From: Sphingomonas sp. S2M10
GTDB lineage: Bacteria; Pseudomonadota; Alphaproteobacteria; Sphingomonadales; Sphingomonadaceae
NCBI RefSeq assembly: GCF_012650175.1
Contig: NZ_JAAILI010000043.1
Span: 62,001 to 126,000, forward strand
DNA: 64,000 bases
Direction of reading: 5' to 3'
Of the stretch, positions 54,212 to 62,917 are shown in pieces; within the stretch, counting starts at the first letter, position 1, and every line of letters begins with the position of its first letter. Below the pieces are notes generated by a model that did no database searches, had not been told where the DNA came from, and saw only the letters and a program-made list of their open reading frames with translations. The position numbers and the translations under genes were made by a program.

Positions 54212-55630
54212 ATGATCGACCGCAGGCAACTGCTCGGCTCCGGCGCGGTGGCGCTGGCGGGCCTCGCCGGGGCGTGCACCACGCCGGGCGCGCGTATCGG
54301 CGGCACCGGCCCCGCACCGGGCGCAGACCCGCTGATCCGCGACCTGCAGGAACGCACCTTCCGCTATTTCTGGGACACTACCGATCCCGAGACCGGCCTT
54401 GCCCCCGATCGCTGGCCCACCCCCTCCTTCGCCTCGATCGCCGCGGTCGGCTTCGCGCTCACCGCCTATCCGATCGGCGTCACCAACGGCTGGATCACGC
54501 GCGACCAGGCACGCATCCGCACGCTCGCCACGCTGCGCTTCTTCGCCACCGCGCCGCAGGGCGACGGGCAGAGCGACGCCAGCGGCTATAAGGGCTTCTT
54601 CTACCATTTTCTCGGCGTCACCAAGGGCCGCCGCTTCGCCCGCGCCGAGCTGTCGACGATCGACACCGCGCTGCTGCTGGGCGGCGTGCTGTTCGCGCAG
54701 AGCTGGTTCGACGCCGACGATCCGCAGGAGGCCGAGATCCGCAGCCTCGCCGATCAGCTCTATGCCGCGGTCGACTGGACCTGGATCACCCCGCGTGCGC
54801 CCTTCGTCTCGATGGGCTGGCACCCGGAGAGCGGGTTCATCCCTTCGGACTGGAACATCTACAACGAAGGGCTGCTGCTCTACGTGCTGGCGCTAGGCTC
54901 CCCCAGCCAACCGCTGCCGCCCGAGACCTGGAGTGCCTGGACCGCGCGGTTCGACGCGCAGTGGAGCGACAAATGGGGCGAACCGCACCTCCATTTCGCG
55001 CCGCTGTTCATCCACCAGTATAGCCATTGCTGGATCGATTTCCGCGGCATCCGCGACGGGTACATGGCCGCCAAGGGCATCGATTATTTCGAGAACAGCC
55101 GCCGCGCGGTGCGGGCGCAGCGCAACTATGCGATCGCCAATCCCGGCGGCTGGACCGGCTATGGCGAGGACGTGTGGGGGCTGACCGCCTGTGACGGGCC
55201 TGGCGACTTCCGACAGCGCATCGCGGGGCGCGAGCGCGAATTCTTCAGCTATTCGGCGCGCGGGCCCGACGATCGCGACGACGGCACGCTGGCGCCGACG
55301 GCGGCGGCGGCCTCGATCGCGTTCGAGCCGGAACTGGCCGGCCGCGCGGTGGCGACGATGCATGCCCGTTATGGCCGCGGCATCTATGGCCGCTACGGCT
55401 TCCTCGACAGCTTCAACCCCACCCTCACCCGTACGACCGAGCCGCTCAAGCACGGCAAGATCGTGCCCGGCATCGGCTGGGTCGACAATGACCATCTCGG
55501 CATCGATCAGGGACCGATCCTGCTGATGATCGAGAATCTCCGCAGCGGCATGGTGTGGGAGGTGATGCGCCGCAACCCGCATATCCGTCGCGGGCTGCAG
55601 CGCGCTGGCTTTAGAGGTGGCTGGCTCTAG
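54212..55630 (+). CDS. Secreted glycoamylase-like protein (GH144-type, putative beta-glucan hydrolase)
   Basis: A 472-residue protein with an N-terminal DRRQLLGSGAVALAGLAGAC segment: a twin-arginine-like motif (DRRQLL) with a lipobox-like cysteine (AGAC), so it may be an exported lipoprotein. The catalytic domain is the glycoamylase-like (alpha/alpha)6 fold, seen as LIRDLQERTFRYFWDTTDPE, SIAAVGFALTAYPIGVTNGW, YKGFFYHFLGV, and DIDxAL-like STIDTALLLGGVLFAQSWFD. Characterised relatives of this family are beta-1,2-glucan hydrolases (GH144). The window gives no proof of the substrate. It follows the TonB receptor after a terminator and completes the LacI locus. Confidence 0.82.
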   Translation: MIDRRQLLGSGAVALAGLAGACTTPGARIGGTGPAPGADPLIRDLQERTFRYFWDTTDPETGLAPDRWPTPSFASIAAVGFALTAYPIGVTNGWITRDQARIRTLATLRFFATAPQGDGQSDASGYKGFFYHFLGVTKGRRFARAELSTIDTALLLGGVLFAQSWFDADDPQEAEIRSLADQLYAAVDWTWITPRAPFVSMGWHPESGFIPSDWNIYNEGLLLYVLALGSPSQPLPPETWSAWTARFDAQWSDKWGEPHLHFAPLFIHQYSHCWIDFRGIRDGYMAAKGIDYFENSRRAVRAQRNYAIANPGGWTGYGEDVWGLTACDGPGDFRQRIAGREREFFSYSARGPDDRDDGTLAPTAAAASIAFEPELAGRAVATMHARYGRGIYGRYGFLDSFNPTLTRTTEPLKHGKIVPGIGWVDNDHLGIDQGPILLMIENLRSGMVWEVMRRNPHIRRGLQRAGFRGGWL

Positions 55631-55642
55631 GGGCGGCTGGCT

Positions 55643-55861
55643 TTAATCGTCCTGCCGGTCCGTCTTCTTGGGCGCGACCCAGACATGGACCGGCACGACG
55701 ACCTTGCCCGGTGCAGGCTTGCCGATATCGACGCGGCTGGCCTGCACGAGCTCGCCGTTCGAAAGGGTGAAGGACGCCCAGGGCTTGGGCATGCGGCCGA
55801 ACGTCATCTTCTGGATGGGTTCGCCGGTGTTCGAATTCATGATGGTAGCAATGACTGGCAT
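55643..55861 (-). CDS. Small conserved-looking protein (72 residues), unknown
   Basis: A 72-residue frame, MPVIATIMNSNTGEPIQKMT, later VVVPVHVWVAPKKTDRQDD. It has no signal peptide. The composition and beta-like pattern suggest a real small protein, and nothing better is seen on the opposite strand, but no clear ribosome site is present. It is convergent with the glycoamylase-like gene. Family not recognised. Confidence 0.45.
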   Translation of the reverse strand: MPVIATIMNSNTGEPIQKMTFGRMPKPWASFTLSNGELVQASRVDIGKPAPGKVVVPVHVWVAPKKTDRQDD

Positions 55862-55993
55862 GTGCCTGCCGCTATTCGGGCGGGCGCCGCGCTGTCCAGC
55901 GGGGGCGCCGACGAATCTGTGGATAGCGCCCCTTCCCCGCCGCGCGATCGGCGCTAAAGCCGCGGGTGAGACACCGGCAGAAGGGAGCAGCCC

Positions 55994-56737
55994 ATGATCA
56001 TCCGCAGCGACGAGACACTGGATGTCGAGGTGTCCGGCAGCGGCCCGATGCGGGTGCATCTGTTCCGTCCGGCGGTAGAGGGTCGCTTCCCCGGCGTGCT
56101 GCTCTTTTCCGAAATCTATCAAGTCACCGCGCCGATCCGGCGGCTGGCGACAATGCTGGCCGGCAATGGCCTGCTCGTCGCGGTGCCGGAGGTCTATCAC
56201 GAATATGAGCCGGCCGGCACGGTGCTCGCCTATGATCCCGCCGGCACCGAACGCGGCAACGCGCTGAAGGTCACCAAGCCCGTCGCAGCGTTCGACGCGG
56301 ACGCCGCCGCCGCGCTGACGGTCCTTGCCGGACACCCGGCGTGCACCGGCAAGCTCGGCACCTTCGGGGTGTGTCTTGGCGGGCACCTCGCCTATCGCGC
56401 CGCACTCGACCCTCGCGTGTCGGCCGGCGCCTGCTTCTACCCTACCGACATCCACTCGGGCAGCTTGGGCGAGGGCCGCAGCGACGACAGCCTGGCACGG
56501 ATGGCGGAGCTGAAGGCCGAGCTGCTCCTCGTCTGGGGCCGACAGGATCCGCATATTCCGTTCGCCGGGCGCGAGGCGATCCGGGCGCGGCTGGAGGATG
56601 TCGGCGCGGCCTATGCCTGGCACGAGTTCAACGCCCAGCATGCCTTCCTCCGCGACGAGGGCTCCCGCTACGATCCCGCGCTGTTCCTCCAGGCGATGCA
56701 GCTGACGCTCGACTTCTATCGCCGCACCCTCGCCTGA
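55994..56737 (+). CDS. Dienelactone hydrolase family protein
   Basis: A 247-residue alpha/beta-hydrolase with the cysteine nucleophile of dienelactone hydrolases in TFGVCLGGHLAYR (C127), an acid residue in LVWGRQDPHIPFAG and the histidine in NAQHAFLRDEG. Members open lactone or ester bonds; this one stands alone, so a catabolic role in a chlorocatechol-type pathway is not supported. The start has an AGGGAG ribosome site. Confidence 0.9.
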   Translation: MIIRSDETLDVEVSGSGPMRVHLFRPAVEGRFPGVLLFSEIYQVTAPIRRLATMLAGNGLLVAVPEVYHEYEPAGTVLAYDPAGTERGNALKVTKPVAAFDADAAAALTVLAGHPACTGKLGTFGVCLGGHLAYRAALDPRVSAGACFYPTDIHSGSLGEGRSDDSLARMAELKAELLLVWGRQDPHIPFAGREAIRARLEDVGAAYAWHEFNAQHAFLRDEGSRYDPALFLQAMQLTLDFYRRTLA

Positions 56738-56796
56738 TCGCGCGCGGCAGCGACGGCCTTTGACCTTTGCCGCGAGATTGCCCACAAGCCCGAGGG

Positions 56797-57564
56797 ATGC
56801 CGGACAAGTTGCGTAGCGTCGCCTTCGAGGGCGTGGGGAAATCCTATCCGAAGGGCGTGCGGGCGGTGGACGGCGTGTCGCTCGACATCTCCGGCGGCAG
56901 CTTCGTCGCCCTGGTCGGCGCCTCGGGCTCGGGCAAGTCGACCCTGCTCAAGATGATCAACCGCCTGATCGAGCCGAGCGAGGGCCGGGTGACGATCGAC
57001 GGCATGCCCGTCGATGCCGAACCGCCGCACCTGCTCCGCCGACGCATCGGCTATGTGTTCCAGAATGTCGGGCTGTTCCCGCACCTGACCGTCGGCGAGA
57101 ATGTCGCCATCGGGCTCAAGCTGGCCGGCGAACGCGATCGAACCGCCCGGGTCGCCGAATTGCTGCGACTGGTCGACCTGCCTGAGGACATGGCGGCGCG
57201 AATGCCCGATGCGCTATCGGGCGGGCAGCGCCAGCGGGTGGGCGTCGCCCGTGCGCTGGCGACGGCGCCCAAATTGCTGCTGATGGACGAGCCCTTCGGC
57301 GCGCTCGACCCCGTCACCCGCGATGCGCTGGGCAAGGCAATCCGCGCGCTGCATGAAGCGATGGACCTGACCACGATCCTGGTCACGCACGACATGGCCG
57401 AGGCGCTGCTCCTCGCCGATCGCATTCTGGTGATGGAGGCCGGCAAGCTGGTAGGCGATGCCTCCCCGCGGGACCTGCTGGCGGGTCGAGGCGGCGCGGC
57501 CGCCGATGCGCTCGTCGCGGTGCCGCGCGAGCAGGCCGAACGGCTGGCGGCACTGGCCCGATGA
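56797..57564 (+). CDS. ABC transporter ATP-binding protein, osmoprotectant type
   Basis: A 255-residue ATPase: Walker A GASGSGKSTLLKMINRLIEP (the MINRLIEP run is typical of OpuCA/ProV), Q-loop RIGYVFQNVGLFPHLTV, signature LSGGQRQRVGVARALA, Walker B LLLMDEPFGALDPVTRD and H-loop LVTHDMAEAL. No CBS domains are present, unlike longer OpuA/ProV proteins. Its stop overlaps the ATG of the downstream permease (ATGA), so the two form one transporter for glycine betaine, choline or similar compounds. Confidence 0.92.
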   Translation: MPDKLRSVAFEGVGKSYPKGVRAVDGVSLDISGGSFVALVGASGSGKSTLLKMINRLIEPSEGRVTIDGMPVDAEPPHLLRRRIGYVFQNVGLFPHLTVGENVAIGLKLAGERDRTARVAELLRLVDLPEDMAARMPDALSGGQRQRVGVARALATAPKLLLMDEPFGALDPVTRDALGKAIRALHEAMDLTTILVTHDMAEALLLADRILVMEAGKLVGDASPRDLLAGRGGAAADALVAVPREQAERLAALAR

Positions 57565-59084
57565 GCGCTGCCTTCGCCCGCGTGCCCGACTTGCTCGCGC
57601 AGCATCTGCTGCTCGCCTTCGGCGCGTTGCTGCTGGGGATCGCGATCAGCCTGCCGCTGGCGGTACTCTCCGCCCGGCACCGCATTGTCGCGCGCGCGGC
57701 GCTGGGACTGGCGAGCCTGATCCAGACCATCCCCAGCCTTGCGCTGCTGGCGCTGTTCTATCCGCTGCTGCTGTGGTTCTCCGCGCTGATCGGCGGGGGT
57801 ATCCCGGCCCTGGGTTTTCTCCCCTCGCTGCTCGCCCTCACCCTCTATGCGCTGCTGCCGATCCTCCGCAACGCGGTGACCGGGCTGGTCACGCTGAACC
57901 CGGCGGTGCGCGAGGCGGCGGACGGCGTCGGCATGACGCGGTGGCAGAAATTGTGGCTGGTCGAGGCGCCGCTGGTCGCGCCGGTGGTGATGGCCGGGAT
58001 CCGCACCGCCGCGGTTTGGACGATCGGCGCGGCGACGCTGTCCACCACCGTGGGCCAGCCGAGCCTGGGCGACCTGATCTTCGCCGGGCTCCAGACGCAG
58101 AACTGGACGCTGGTGCTGACCGGCTGCATTGCCGCCGCCGCGCTGGCGCTGGCGGTCGATGCGCTGCTCGGGCTTGCCGAATGGGGCATCGCGCACCGCC
58201 GCCGGGTGCTGGTGTGGCTGAGCCTCGGCCTGCTCGCCGCCGCCGCGCTGACCGCCCTTGCGCCGGCGTTGCCCAGCACGCGCGGCGTAGTGACGATCGG
58301 CGCCAAGGGTTTTTCCGAGCAATATATCCTGGCCCGGCTGATCGGTGCCCGGCTGGAGGCGGCGGGCTATACCGTCCGCTATCGCGAGGGACTGGGATCG
58401 GGCGTCGCCTATGGCGCGCTGGCAAGCGATGCCATCGACGTCTATGTCGATTATTCGGGTACGATCTGGACCAACCAGATGCACCGCAGCGACGTGCCGC
58501 CGCGCGCCGCGATCGTCCGCGGCGTCGCCGATTGGGCAAGGCGTACCAGCAACGTCATGCTGCTGGGGCCGCTCGGCTTCGAAAATGCCTATGCCTTTGT
58601 GATGCGGGGGGACGACGCGCGGCGTCGGGGAATTGCGAGCATCACCGATCTCGCGCGGGTGGCGCCGTCGCTCCGGCTGGCGACGGACATCGAGTTTCTC
58701 GAGCGGTCGGAGTGGAAGGCGGTGCAGCGCGCCTATGGCCTGCGCTTCGCCGAGGCACATCCCTATCAGCCGACCTTCATGTACCGCGCGCTCACCAGCG
58801 GCGCTGCCGATGTGATCCCCGCCTTCTCCTCCGACGGGCGGATTGCGGCGCAGGGCCTGGCGGTGCTCAAGGACCCCAAGGGCGCCATCCCTGGCTATGA
58901 CGCGGTGCTGCTGATCGCACCCCGGCGTGCGAACGACCAGCGTTTCCAGGCGACGCTGCGCCCGCTGATCGGCGCCATTCCGGTCGAGCGGATGCGGGAA
59001 GCCAATTACCTGGTCGACCGCGACGCCGACAAGCAGAGCCCCGACGCCGCCGCCCGCTGGCTGGCGGCGCGGCTGGGGCGCTGA
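57561..59084 (+). CDS. Osmoprotectant ABC permease fused to its substrate-binding protein
   Basis: A 507-residue fusion. Residues 1-230 are an inner-membrane permease with the EAA-like loop (VREAADGVGMTRWQKLWLVE). A further helix (WLSLGLLAAAALTALAPALP) connects to a periplasmic binding domain of the glycine betaine/OpuAC type from about residue 240 (VVTIGAKGFSEQYILARLIG, IDVYVDYSGTIWTNQMHR). Fused arrangements are known for OpuA-like systems. With the ATPase upstream it forms a complete two-gene importer. Substrate specificity is not evident. Confidence 0.92.
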   Translation: MSAAFARVPDLLAQHLLLAFGALLLGIAISLPLAVLSARHRIVARAALGLASLIQTIPSLALLALFYPLLLWFSALIGGGIPALGFLPSLLALTLYALLPILRNAVTGLVTLNPAVREAADGVGMTRWQKLWLVEAPLVAPVVMAGIRTAAVWTIGAATLSTTVGQPSLGDLIFAGLQTQNWTLVLTGCIAAAALALAVDALLGLAEWGIAHRRRVLVWLSLGLLAAAALTALAPALPSTRGVVTIGAKGFSEQYILARLIGARLEAAGYTVRYREGLGSGVAYGALASDAIDVYVDYSGTIWTNQMHRSDVPPRAAIVRGVADWARRTSNVMLLGPLGFENAYAFVMRGDDARRRGIASITDLARVAPSLRLATDIEFLERSEWKAVQRAYGLRFAEAHPYQPTFMYRALTSGAADVIPAFSSDGRIAAQGLAVLKDPKGAIPGYDAVLLIAPRRANDQRFQATLRPLIGAIPVERMREANYLVDRDADKQSPDAAARWLAARLGR

Positions 59085-59462
59085 TCAGAGACAGCGCGGA
59101 TCGCGCACCGGCGCGTCGCCGCCGCGGGTCAGCCAGCGGCCGTCGGGCGCGCGGTATTTCTCGCCCGGCGCGGTGCGCAGGATCAGGTTGCAGCCGGTGA
59201 CGAACGCCATCTGCTCCACGGTGGAGCTGGCGGCGGCCTGCTGCGTGTACTGGCGCTTGCGCTGGATATTGATGTTGTTGACGATCGCCTGCAGCTCGGG
59301 CGTCGCCGCGCCGACAATGCCGAGATAGCCGTCGGGCTGTTCGCCGACCTTGCCCTGCTGCCGCGCGGCCTGATAGGCAGGATCGCGCTGCGCCAGGGCC
59401 GGCGCGACCACGCCCGCCGCAATCGCTGCCGCCATGCCGAAGGTGGAAAGCAAGTGTCGCAT
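59085..59462 (-). CDS. ydbL: YdbL-family (DUF1318) periplasmic protein
   Basis: A 125-residue protein with signal peptide (ends APALAQ), a YdbL core (AYQAARQQGKVGEQPDGYLG, ATPELQAIVNNINIQRKRQY) and a C-terminal tail with two cysteines. It shares an overlap with ynbE (ATG 59462) and belongs to the ydbH-ynbE-ydbL cluster, which in E. coli forms an inner-to-outer-membrane lipid conduit; YdbL is its periplasmic regulator. Confidence 0.92.
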   Translation of the reverse strand: MRHLLSTFGMAAAIAAGVVAPALAQRDPAYQAARQQGKVGEQPDGYLGIVGAATPELQAIVNNINIQRKRQYTQQAAASSTVEQMAFVTGCNLILRTAPGEKYRAPDGRWLTRGGDAPVRDPRCL

Positions 59463-59656
59463 CAGAAAATCCCCGGATTGTCTTGGATGATGGCCTTCGC
59501 CTTGTTGTCGAGGCGATAGACCACTTCCTGGGTGATCGAAATGTTGAGGTTGATCACGATCGGCTTGTCGGGCGCGTTCACCGTCACGCAGCCGCCCAAC
59601 AGCGCCAGCGGCACGATCCCGCGGGCACCCAGCCAAATGGTCGAACTCCGCTTCAT
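59462..59656 (-). CDS. ynbE: YnbE-like outer-membrane lipoprotein
   Basis: A 64-residue lipoprotein: lipobox LLGGC at residues 19-23, then VTVNAPDKPIVINLNISITQ and EVVYRLDNKAKAIIQDNPGIF. Size and sequence fit YnbE, which forms the outer-membrane part of the YdbH-YnbE lipid bridge. It ends at the start of ydbL. Confidence 0.92.
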   Translation of the reverse strand: MKRSSTIWLGARGIVPLALLGGCVTVNAPDKPIVINLNISITQEVVYRLDNKAKAIIQDNPGIF

Positions 59657-59681
59657 GCTTCAACGCTCATAGACATGCCTT

Positions 59682-62600
59682 TCATGGACGAGTGGTGCTT
59701 TCGGCGGGCTGAACGGTCGCTTGGCCCGCTTCCTCTGCACGTTTCTGCTCGTCGAGCAATGTCGGCAGGTTGCGCTCGATCAGGCGGCGCGGGTCATACC
59801 AGGATTGCACCGAATCCAGCAGCTGGCGGAAGGGCGCATTGATCCGGACGTTGAACACCAGCGGCAGCCGCGCCAGCCGCCGAATGAGGAAGTTCGACCT
59901 TGTACCCTCGCCCTGGCTCAGGCCGGAGAAGCTGATATCGGTGATCATCTCGCCGGCCAGCGGCCCGTGCATCCGGATAGTCAGGTTGCGATAGTCGAGC
60001 GACTTGAGCGCCTGGAACGCCATATTGCCCCAGGTTCCGAGATCCTCGCGCGACACCTCGCCGACATAGGCGATGTGCCCGCCCGCCCGCGCGCGCAGCT
60101 CGCCGCCCTCGATGCGGCCGCCATCGGCATCAAAGATCATCGGCAGCGTTCCGTCGAAAGTGCCGGTCGCGTCGAGATTGTCGAACGCCATTTCCTTCAG
60201 GAACAAGGCGGCGTCGACGCCCCTCACCTGGAAGGTCATGCGGCGCTCGCCCGCTTCGTTGAAGTCCAGCGTGGTCGGATCGAGCACCAGCTCGCCGCCC
60301 GCAAAGGGCCAGCGCGCACCTTCCACCCGCACCCGGCGACTGTCGAGCAGCTGATAGCGGAACACGCCGTCGCGTACCGGCACGCCGGGATTGATCTCGG
60401 CGACCCGCGCGACCTGGCTTGGCGCGGTTCGTACAGCCAGCAGGTCGGTGAAGTCGAGCTGGGTGTTGATCCCCTGTACCGGCCCGAACGCTGCCGCCAG
60501 CGCTACATCGGTCGCGGTGAACCGGCCGGTGCTGGTCACCGCGTCGCCCGACCAGGTGATCCGGCCGCCGCCGGAAATCAGGCCGTCGACATCGGCGATG
60601 ACGCCCAGCGTGAGCGGGGTCAGATCGGTGGGCTGCAGTCCATCCAGCTGGAAGCGCAAGCCGGGCACGTCGAGCAGCGCCTGCCCCGCACCCGCCGCCA
60701 GATCATGGGCGATCGTCACCCTGGCGACCTCCAGCGGACGCTTGGTGCCGAGGAGCGTCGCCTGCGCCTCGATCTGGTTGCCCGAAAGCCGCAGCTGCCC
60801 GTTCGCGGCGCTCAACGGTTCGAAGCGCGGCGTCGGCTCGGCGTCGGTGAGCCGGAAGCCGCCAAGCAACGCGAGCCCGCCCTCGGCCATCCGCCAGCTG
60901 CCCCTGCCCTGCGACAATATCAGCGGTACCGCGCCGATCTGTCCGCCCAGGCCCGCGAAGTCGCCGCCCGGCGTTCCGTCGAATGCGCCTCGCAGCTGCC
61001 CGATGTCGAGCCGCGTCGGTCGCTCCGCACCCATGCGGACGGCCACGGTGTCAAAGGCAAAGCTGCGCCGCGCCAGATCGATCCGGGCCGCATCGGCCGC
61101 GAGCTGCAGCGGGCTGCTGCCCATGCTGCCCGCCAGTGCGATGCCGGTCGTGCGGACGCCGCCCGCAAGCTGCTGCCCGCGCCAGGCCAGCATCGCCGGT
61201 CCGACCGGACAGAGCCGCTGGCGGTGGCTGCGCAGCACCATGCCGGACAGCGCCACCCGGGCGAAGCCGAGCGTCTGGCAGTCCCGGTTCACCAGCACAT
61301 TGCCGCCGCTCCACTGCGCCACCAGCGGCATCGACAGATCATCGACGCGTCCGTCGCCCACCGGCCCCGACAGCGTCGCCACGGTGTTCGCGACCCCCGA
61401 TCGCCCGCGGACCCGGAAATACAGCTTGGCCAGCGCGAGGCGCGCGCCGCCGGCCGCATAGGGGCGCAGCGTGCCGGTACCCTGCAGCTGATCGCTTCCC
61501 GGCTGCCGCACAAGGTCGAGCATGAGGTCGGGCAACCCGCCGCCGCCGATCGAAAGCCGGCCGGCAAGCGCGAGGCTTCCATCCGGCAGGTCCAGTATCG
61601 CGGCCCCTTTCCCGGCGAAGCGCAACCGCCCGCCCGAGCGTGCGGCAAGATCCAGACGCTGGAGGCGCACCGTGGCTCCGCCGCGACGCGTTGCAACACC
61701 GATCGCCGCCGTGCCGTCGAAGCGCCGCCCCGCCGCCGCCACTGCCGAGACGAATTGCGCGGCGAGCGGCGCGACCGGCGTTCCCTGCACCCGTCCGCGA
61801 TAGGCGCCCAGTCGTTGCAGCAACGCCCCGTCGACGGCGGCGTCCTGCACCTGGAGGCTACCATCAAAGGCGGTGCTGTCGCCTACGGCATATCGGCCGG
61901 ACACGGATAGCACGCCCGCTTTCAGCGCGTCGGCCTTCACCGCAGCGCCGCGCAGGTCGAGCGTGCCCGCCGTCCGCGCACGATCGCCGGCGAAATCGAG
62001 GCGCCCGGCGGTGGCGCCCATGTGACCAAGGCCGGAGCTGAGCGACGCCAGCCCGAGGCGGGCGGTGCCCTGCCATTCCTGCAGCGCGGCATCCAGCGTG
62101 ACCCGCAGATCGCCGCGGGGCTGCGCCGCGCGCATGTCCGCGCACGCCAGCTGTTGCGCAGCCAGCGGGCCGGACAGGCTCGGTGCGCCCCGCCGAACAT
62201 GAACCCGCATGTCGGCATGCACGTCGCGCAGATCGCAACCGCCGACGCGCAGGTGCGCGGACTGCGCCCGCACGGCACCGTCGAACCCATCGGTCAGCAG
62301 GCCCTTGCCGCGCAGGCCGAAGACCATCAGGCCGGCGCCGCTATCCAGCCGCAGCTGGGCATCGGCCACCTCGACGCTGATCCGCGGCAAGGAGAAGGGC
62401 TTGCCGGACGGGGTCGGCATCAGCCGATCGAGCGCGCCGAGCGACAGCGTGCCATCGACCAGCCGCCCCTTCGCGCGCACCTTGCCCGCCTTCACCACCA
62501 GCACCTCGGCGCGCCATGGCGAGAGTGCGGTACGCAGTTCGATCCAGTCGGCGGTGAGGTCGGGGTCGCGCGGGTCGCCGATTGCAACGTTGGTCAGTCG

Positions 62601-62873
62601 CTGCCGCCAGGGGGATAGCTGCTCGATCGTGTAACGGGCGGGTACGCCGCGCCGGGCCAGCTCGCGGTCGACAAAGCCTTGCGCGATCGTCCGCCGCTGC
62701 AGCCAAGCGGTCGCGACGGTGGCGGACACCAGCGCAAGCAGCGCCACGACTGTCCGGCGCCGTCGCTTCGCACGTCCTGCTGCGCGGTTCCGCCGAACCT
62801 CGGCGTCGGTGTCGTCTTCGCTCCGGTCCACGCCCGCTCCAGCCGCCTGATCGTTGCGGCCCTGCCATAGCAC
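59682..62873 (-). CDS. ydbH: YdbH-like AsmA-family intermembrane lipid transport protein
   Basis: A 1063-residue protein anchored by one helix near residues 41-59 (TVVALLALVSATVATAWLQ) with a long periplasmic beta-rich body (recurring patterns such as LSGRYAVGDSTAFDGSLQVQ, WSGDAVTSTGRFTATDVALA) and the conserved C-terminal part (DLGTWGNMAFQALKSLDYRN, GLSQGEGTRSNFLIRRLARL). It forms a groove for phospholipid transfer between membranes. Its stop lies 25 bases upstream of ynbE. The N-terminal 40 residues are basic (RRNRAAGRAKRRRRT). Confidence 0.92.
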   Translation of the reverse strand: MLWQGRNDQAAGAGVDRSEDDTDAEVRRNRAAGRAKRRRRTVVALLALVSATVATAWLQRRTIAQGFVDRELARRGVPARYTIEQLSPWRQRLTNVAIGDPRDPDLTADWIELRTALSPWRAEVLVVKAGKVRAKGRLVDGTLSLGALDRLMPTPSGKPFSLPRISVEVADAQLRLDSGAGLMVFGLRGKGLLTDGFDGAVRAQSAHLRVGGCDLRDVHADMRVHVRRGAPSLSGPLAAQQLACADMRAAQPRGDLRVTLDAALQEWQGTARLGLASLSSGLGHMGATAGRLDFAGDRARTAGTLDLRGAAVKADALKAGVLSVSGRYAVGDSTAFDGSLQVQDAAVDGALLQRLGAYRGRVQGTPVAPLAAQFVSAVAAAGRRFDGTAAIGVATRRGGATVRLQRLDLAARSGGRLRFAGKGAAILDLPDGSLALAGRLSIGGGGLPDLMLDLVRQPGSDQLQGTGTLRPYAAGGARLALAKLYFRVRGRSGVANTVATLSGPVGDGRVDDLSMPLVAQWSGGNVLVNRDCQTLGFARVALSGMVLRSHRQRLCPVGPAMLAWRGQQLAGGVRTTGIALAGSMGSSPLQLAADAARIDLARRSFAFDTVAVRMGAERPTRLDIGQLRGAFDGTPGGDFAGLGGQIGAVPLILSQGRGSWRMAEGGLALLGGFRLTDAEPTPRFEPLSAANGQLRLSGNQIEAQATLLGTKRPLEVARVTIAHDLAAGAGQALLDVPGLRFQLDGLQPTDLTPLTLGVIADVDGLISGGGRITWSGDAVTSTGRFTATDVALAAAFGPVQGINTQLDFTDLLAVRTAPSQVARVAEINPGVPVRDGVFRYQLLDSRRVRVEGARWPFAGGELVLDPTTLDFNEAGERRMTFQVRGVDAALFLKEMAFDNLDATGTFDGTLPMIFDADGGRIEGGELRARAGGHIAYVGEVSREDLGTWGNMAFQALKSLDYRNLTIRMHGPLAGEMITDISFSGLSQGEGTRSNFLIRRLARLPLVFNVRINAPFRQLLDSVQSWYDPRRLIERNLPTLLDEQKRAEEAGQATVQPAESTTRP

Positions 62874-62917
62874 GCCGGGCGTGCAAAGGTTCCTTGCCGC
62901 TCGTCGCCGGGGATCGG

